Assembly: GCA_964485695.1 (NCBI GenBank)
Contig: CAZAKZ010000084.1
Location: 1-24,978 of the forward strand
Direction of reading: 5' to 3'
Length of the DNA stretch: 24,978 bases
From: CAZAKZ01 sp964485695
Lineage (GTDB): Bacteria > Planctomycetota > JAFGQW01
Shown: positions 21,783 to 24,978 of the stretch, in pieces
Numbering within the stretch: the first letter of the stretch is position 1
How the letters are laid out: every line of letters begins with the position of its first letter
Position numbers and translations under genes: made by a program
The notes under the pieces: generated by a model
The model's database searches: none
The model's input: only the letters and a program-made list of their open reading frames with translations
What the model was told of the DNA's origin: nothing

Positions 21783-23360
21783 TCATTTTCGCCGGCGAAG
21801 GACGCGATGCACGAGGTCCGTGATCTCCCGTACCCCGATCACCGGCGCCGCCAGGACCATGGCGCCCGCGTACGCGGCTCCCACTCCCAGGGTGATGGCC
21901 AGGGCACCCGTGAAGGTCCCTGCGTCCAGCATGCCCTCGAGCACGGCCTTCAGACCCAGGGCCCCCGCGCCGAGAACACCTGCCAGGACGGCCGCCTTGC
22001 CCAGAGCGGCCAGGACCCCGCGGCCGCCGGGATTCCGGGTCATCCGATTCCAGAGGTGAAAGAGCAGACCGGCCTGGAACACCATGGCCACGGCGCTGCC
22101 CACGGCCACGCCCGGCGTCCCCCACCACCGGGTGAACAGGACGTAGAGCGGCAGGGCCAGGACCACGCCCGTGGTGCTCACCACGGCCGGAAGCCAGGTG
22201 TTCCGGAGTGCGAACCAGCCCCGCACCACCAGGGTGGTGCCGGCCCAGGCAAAGGCGCCGAGGAGGAATCCCCGGAGTGCCGCCGCCGTGGGGGCGATGC
22301 TTTCCGGAGAAAAATCCCCGCGCTGGTAGACCACTCGTACGATCTCCGGCGCCAGTACGGCCATGAGTACGGAGAAAAAAATCACGGGGGTGAGGAACCG
22401 GCGGAGCGTGGAGTTCAACAGCGCATTGAGGTCCGTCATACGGCCCTCGGCGGCCATGCGAGCCAGGAACGGGTAGGAGGCCGTGCCCGCGGCCTGGCCG
22501 AAGAGCGCCACCAGCACCAGCATGAGGCGCAGCGCGTAGTTGAGGCAGGCAATGGCGCCCGCACTCACCTGGCTGCCGAAGAACTTGAAGAAGAACTCCG
22601 TGGAGAAAGTCATGGTCAGGGCCAGGGCCAGGGGCAGGGTCAGGCGTACGTACTCCCACAGGTCTGGGTGTCGGAGACGGAAGCTCAAGCGGAAGGAGAA
22701 TCCGACACGCCGCACACCCCAGGCCTGGAGCCCCAGGTTCCCGATGCAGGCGCCGGCGAGAACACCCCAGGAAAAGCCCGCCATGCCCACCCGGCCCACC
22801 AGGGCGACGCCGAGGAGGATGATGCCGGCGTTGTAGACCAGCGGCGCCAGGGCCGGGAGGAAGAACCGGCCCCGGGCCATCTGCACGGCCATGAGGATGC
22901 CCCCGGGCAAGAAGCAGAGCTGGGCGGGGATCATGATGCGCGTGAGCCGGGCCGCCTCGTCCAGCAGAGGTCCGGGCAGGCCGGGCGCCACGAGGGGCAT
23001 CAGGTCCCGGGCGAAGATCCACTCCACGGCCCCCAGACCGGCGGCCAGCACCGCGGTCACGGTGATGAGCAGGGACGCCACTTTATCCCCCTCGGCCTCC
23101 CGGTGGTCGGCCAGGTAGCGGGTGTAGATGGGAATGAAGGTGACGGAGAGAAAACCACCGGCCAGAACGTGGTTGAGGATATCCGGCAGCAGGAAGGCGG
23201 CCTGGTACGCGCCCACGTCTCCGGAGGTGCCTTGGCACCCGGCGATGACCATCTCGCGCACCATGCCCATGACGCGGCTGAGCGACACAGACGCCATCAT
23301 GATGACGGACGCCCAGAAGAGCGCTCTTCCCGGCTTCTGGATGTTCAGATCCCTGCTCAT
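21783..23360 (-). CDS. murJ: Lipid II flippase MurJ
   Basis: This 525-residue membrane protein has about fourteen hydrophobic segments, as expected for MurJ of the MOP exporter superfamily, which moves lipid-linked peptidoglycan precursors across the inner membrane. Family blocks include SRVMGMVREMVIA near residues 28-40 (with Arg29 and Arg35), FLLPDILNHVLAGGFLSVTFIPIY near 56-79, and the PLVYNAGII block of segment 5 (about 191-199). Length is normal and no truncation is seen. The gene follows the macro-domain gene by 24 bases and has a GGTGG-like site before its ATG. Presence of murJ implies peptidoglycan synthesis, which is useful given older doubts about some Planctomycetota. Confidence 0.93.
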   Translation of the reverse strand: MSRDLNIQKPGRALFWASVIMMASVSLSRVMGMVREMVIAGCQGTSGDVGAYQAAFLLPDILNHVLAGGFLSVTFIPIYTRYLADHREAEGDKVASLLITVTAVLAAGLGAVEWIFARDLMPLVAPGLPGPLLDEAARLTRIMIPAQLCFLPGGILMAVQMARGRFFLPALAPLVYNAGIILLGVALVGRVGMAGFSWGVLAGACIGNLGLQAWGVRRVGFSFRLSFRLRHPDLWEYVRLTLPLALALTMTFSTEFFFKFFGSQVSAGAIACLNYALRLMLVLVALFGQAAGTASYPFLARMAAEGRMTDLNALLNSTLRRFLTPVIFFSVLMAVLAPEIVRVVYQRGDFSPESIAPTAAALRGFLLGAFAWAGTTLVVRGWFALRNTWLPAVVSTTGVVLALPLYVLFTRWWGTPGVAVGSAVAMVFQAGLLFHLWNRMTRNPGGRGVLAALGKAAVLAGVLGAGALGLKAVLEGMLDAGTFTGALAITLGVGAAYAGAMVLAAPVIGVREITDLVHRVLRRRK

Positions 23361-23384
23361 TGACCACCGCCCGGGTCTGGTACT

Positions 23385-23915
23385 CTACGCCGGGAGCGCC
23401 CGGGCGTAGGCCTCGAAGGTACCCGCATCGAAGAGCACGAAGGTGACTCGCTCGAGGCGTCTTGCCTCGTTTTCGAGAAATGTCCGCACCGTCTCCACGG
23501 CCAGGGGCGCCGCCCGGTCCAGGGGGTAGCCGTAGATGCCGGTGGAGATGCTGGGCAGCGCCAGGGTCCTGCACCCTGCCTCCTCGGCCAGGTCCAGAGT
23601 GCGCTGGTACGCCCCCCTGAGCAGGTCGGTCTCGCCCCGGTCCCCGCCCCCCCACCGCGGGCCCACCGCGTGAATGACGTGGCGCGCATTCAGTGCCCCG
23701 GCGTGGGTGAGAACGGCCGACCCGGTGGGACAGCCGTCGTACCGCCTCAGGTCCTCCATGAGGGTCGGACCTGCGGCGGCGTGGATGGCCCCGTCCACGC
23801 CGCCGCCGCCGGCCAGGGCGGCATTGGCCGCATTGCCCAGGGCGTCGGCCTTGAACCGGGTGATGTCCCCCTGATGCAGGGCCAGGACCTTACCGTTTTC
23901 CAGGGTGGATTCCAT
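23385..23915 (-). CDS. Macro domain protein, YmdB/MacroD-like ADP-ribose hydrolase
   Basis: From ATG 23915, with GGGGGAG just upstream, the protein has 176 residues, the size of the single-domain YmdB/MacroD group. An upstream ATG at 23951 lacks a site. Key motifs are GDIT near residue 17, the ADP-ribose-binding NAANAALAGGGGVDGAIH (about 29-46) and the phosphate-binding loop SISTGIYGYP (about 124-133). These bind the diphosphate and distal ribose of ADP-ribose. Relatives deacetylate O-acetyl-ADP-ribose or remove ADP-ribose from Asp/Glu side chains. It sits at the head of a run with murJ, the beta-helix gene and galK. No DarT-like toxin or sirtuin neighbour is present, so housekeeping ADP-ribose metabolism is more likely than a toxin-antitoxin role. 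Confidence 0.92.
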   Translation of the reverse strand: MESTLENGKVLALHQGDITRFKADALGNAANAALAGGGGVDGAIHAAAGPTLMEDLRRYDGCPTGSAVLTHAGALNARHVIHAVGPRWGGGDRGETDLLRGAYQRTLDLAEEAGCRTLALPSISTGIYGYPLDRAAPLAVETVRTFLENEARRLERVTFVLFDAGTFEAYARALPA

Positions 23916-23964
23916 GAACTCCCCCAGGTGTCCATACAGACATAGATTCATAGGTGAAATTGAA

Positions 23965-23993
23965 TTGCATGGGGAAGGCGATCCTCATACTAT
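23965..23993 (+). promoter_or_regulatory. Tentative promoter for the partner-switch pair
   Basis: TTGCAT (23965-23970) and TACTAT (23988-23993) are separated by exactly 17 bases. Matches to consensus are 3 of 6 and 4 of 6. It would give a leader of about 150 bases to the ATG at 24153, containing a GCCGGA/TCCGGC inverted repeat at 24098-24111. Confidence 0.33.
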
Positions 23994-24152
23994 CAGGCCG
24001 CGCAAGGGTTGGGCACTGGTTTCCATTTTCCCCTCGCCTCCGGGCCGCCATCCCTCGAGATGAGGACAGGGCACCCGGTCTGAAGGGCGGTTGAGCCGCC
24101 GGATCTCCGGCCTGGCAGAGGCGTCTGCTGGACGACCAGGGAAGCGCGAAGC

Positions 24153-24554
24153 ATGAAAACCTCATTACCCCCTGAACCGCAGTCACTTGAAAAACTCCGC
24201 CTGTTCCTCGACTCGGCCCTCGAGACTGTGGACGAGGACGAGGCCGACAGGATCAAGCTGGCGGTCCAGGAGGCGGCCACCAACTACATGAAGTACGCGG
24301 ACAAGGCCGCGGAGGGGTGCCCCCTGGAGGTGGAGGTGGTGATCTCGGGCCGGCAGCTCAAGGTGCGCATCCCCCTGTTCTGTGCCCGGGGGGCCGAGGG
24401 GGACATCCTGCCCCGGCCCCTGGACGAGGTGAGGCCCGGCGGCCTTGGCACCCACTTCATCCAGGAGATCATGGACCGGGTGGAGTACGAGCGGGGGGAT
24501 TGCGGGTGCATGACCCTGGTCCTGATCCGGACCCTGACCTCTGTGAAGTCGTGA
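24153..24554 (+). CDS. RsbW-like anti-sigma factor / serine kinase (HATPase_c_2) with an altered ATP site
   Basis: This 133-residue protein has the size of RsbW/SpoIIAB. The N-box is recognisable at residues 37-49 (LAVQEAATNYMKYA, with Glu40 and Asn44). The C-terminal Gly box is clear at 94-112 (RPGGLGTHFIQEIMDRVEY). Between them, where the family has D-x-G-x-(G/P)-F-D-P, this protein reads IPLFCARGAEGDI (73-85), so the adenine-contacting Asp is missing; neither other frame restores it. ATP binding or kinase activity may be lost or unusual. Known members bind a sigma factor and phosphorylate a STAS antagonist. A STAS gene follows 58 bases downstream, supporting a partner-switching module. The start ATG has only a weak site. 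Confidence 0.85.
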   Translation: MKTSLPPEPQSLEKLRLFLDSALETVDEDEADRIKLAVQEAATNYMKYADKAAEGCPLEVEVVISGRQLKVRIPLFCARGAEGDILPRPLDEVRPGGLGTHFIQEIMDRVEYERGDCGCMTLVLIRTLTSVKS

Positions 24555-24612
24555 TTCGAGGGTGCCCGACGGACGGATTGACTGCATGACTGATTGAGCA
24601 AGGGAGAACTCC

Positions 24613-24927
24613 ATGGGATTCGAGGTGCACCGGGAGGAGAGCGAAACAGCGGTCCTTCTCCGAGCGAGCGGCGATGTGGACCTGAACACCACCCCGGACC
24701 TGCTCAAGTCCATGAAGACCGCCTTCAAGTCCAGAAAGCACGAAGTGGTCCTAGATCTGACCCACGTGAGCCACATGGACAGCTCCGGCATCGCCGTTCT
24801 GGTGGAGGGGGTGCGCGACAGCAAGAGGACGGGAAAACGGTTTCTCCTGGCCCATGTTCCGAAGAACGTCCTGGGCGTCATCGAGCTGGCGAAGCTCCAG
24901 AACTTCTTCCAGTATCACGAGACCTAG
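24613..24927 (+). CDS. STAS-domain anti-sigma factor antagonist (RsbV/SpoIIAA-like)
   Basis: This 104-residue protein is one STAS domain, the usual size. The start ATG follows AAGGGAG at good spacing. The GDVDLNTTP block (20-28) and the HMDSSGIAVL loop (54-63) are typical. Ser58 in DSSG is at the same position as the phosphorylated Ser58 of SpoIIAA. In known systems the unphosphorylated form binds the anti-sigma kinase and frees the sigma factor. Here the phosphorylation site is intact while the neighbouring kinase-like protein lacks a key ATP motif, so another kinase may act on it. The gene is the last full one in the window; the 51 bases after it show no further gene. Confidence 0.93.
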   Translation: MGFEVHREESETAVLLRASGDVDLNTTPDLLKSMKTAFKSRKHEVVLDLTHVSHMDSSGIAVLVEGVRDSKRTGKRFLLAHVPKNVLGVIELAKLQNFFQYHET

Positions 24928-24978
24928 ACGGAAGTTCCAAGCCGGCAATTCACTGAAACCATTAGAATTCAAGGTGTT

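Noticed and set aside
23385..23915. Macro domain as the antitoxin of a DarTG-like system
   Set aside because: No DarT-like ADP-ribosyltransferase is adjacent, and the neighbours are murJ and an unrelated divergent regulator pair.
1..24978. Defence island, secondary-metabolite cluster or mobile element
   Set aside because: I saw no nuclease, helicase, transposase, integrase, carrier-protein or condensation-domain signatures and no flanking repeats; the window reads as core and envelope-related genes.

Overview
This GC-rich bacterial window is densely packed and ordinary in most of its gene content. It carries 20 protein genes on both strands. I found no tRNA, rRNA, CRISPR array, insertion sequence or phage module. 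Several features suggest a Planctomycetota-like (or related deep-branching) bacterium: secreted right-handed beta-helix proteins ending in a compact all-beta domain, a large surface protein built from carboxypeptidase-regulatory-like repeats, a DUF2891 protein, and a membrane-protein/winged-helix pair. This is inference from gene content; no 16S or taxonomic marker search was possible, although rpsD and murJ are present for that purpose.

Layout. 1-1645 (+): a small secreted protein, then a translationally coupled pair of a membrane protein and a winged-helix regulator. 1654-3705 (-): an MFS transporter followed by a nitrilase-family hydrolase, as an operon. 3856-5103 (+): a putative lipoprotein and a phosphoglycolate-phosphatase-like HAD enzyme. 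5051-6447 (-): speD-speE (S-adenosylmethionine decarboxylase and aminopropyltransferase). 6819-9539 (+): a 906-residue anchored repeat protein. 9582-10340 (-): a secreted HEAT-like protein with a clear intrinsic terminator. 10582-12312 (+): a GT-C-like polytopic membrane protein. 12367-12972 (-): rpsD. 13361-16106 (-): a GT-C glycosyltransferase and a DUF2891 protein, both apparently starting at TTG behind strong GGAGG sites. 16326-18984 (+): an asparagine-synthetase-like protein with both active sites altered, then a HAD hydrolase. 18973-23915 (-): a same-strand run of macro-domain protein, murJ, beta-helix protein and galK. 24153-24927 (+): an RsbW-like and RsbV/SpoIIAA-like partner-switch pair.

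How the genes work together. The speD-speE pair makes decarboxylated SAM and transfers its aminopropyl group to an amine. The nitrilase 2.5 kb away resembles N-carbamoylputrescine amidase and could supply putrescine, though this link is weak. Several genes concern the envelope: murJ, two GT-C proteins, the asparagine-synthetase-like pseudoenzyme, the beta-helix protein and the repeat protein. The two partner-switch genes at the right edge probably feed a sigma-factor or other STAS-dependent switch that lies outside the window.

The most unusual item is the asparagine-synthetase homologue at 16326-18185. It keeps the two-domain scaffold but has Gly instead of the Cys nucleophile and has lost the SGGxDS ATP-binding loop. 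Second is a C-terminal domain shared by the small secreted protein at 123-533 and the beta-helix protein at 20172-21689. Third is the loss of the DxGxGF ATP-binding motif in the RsbW-like protein.
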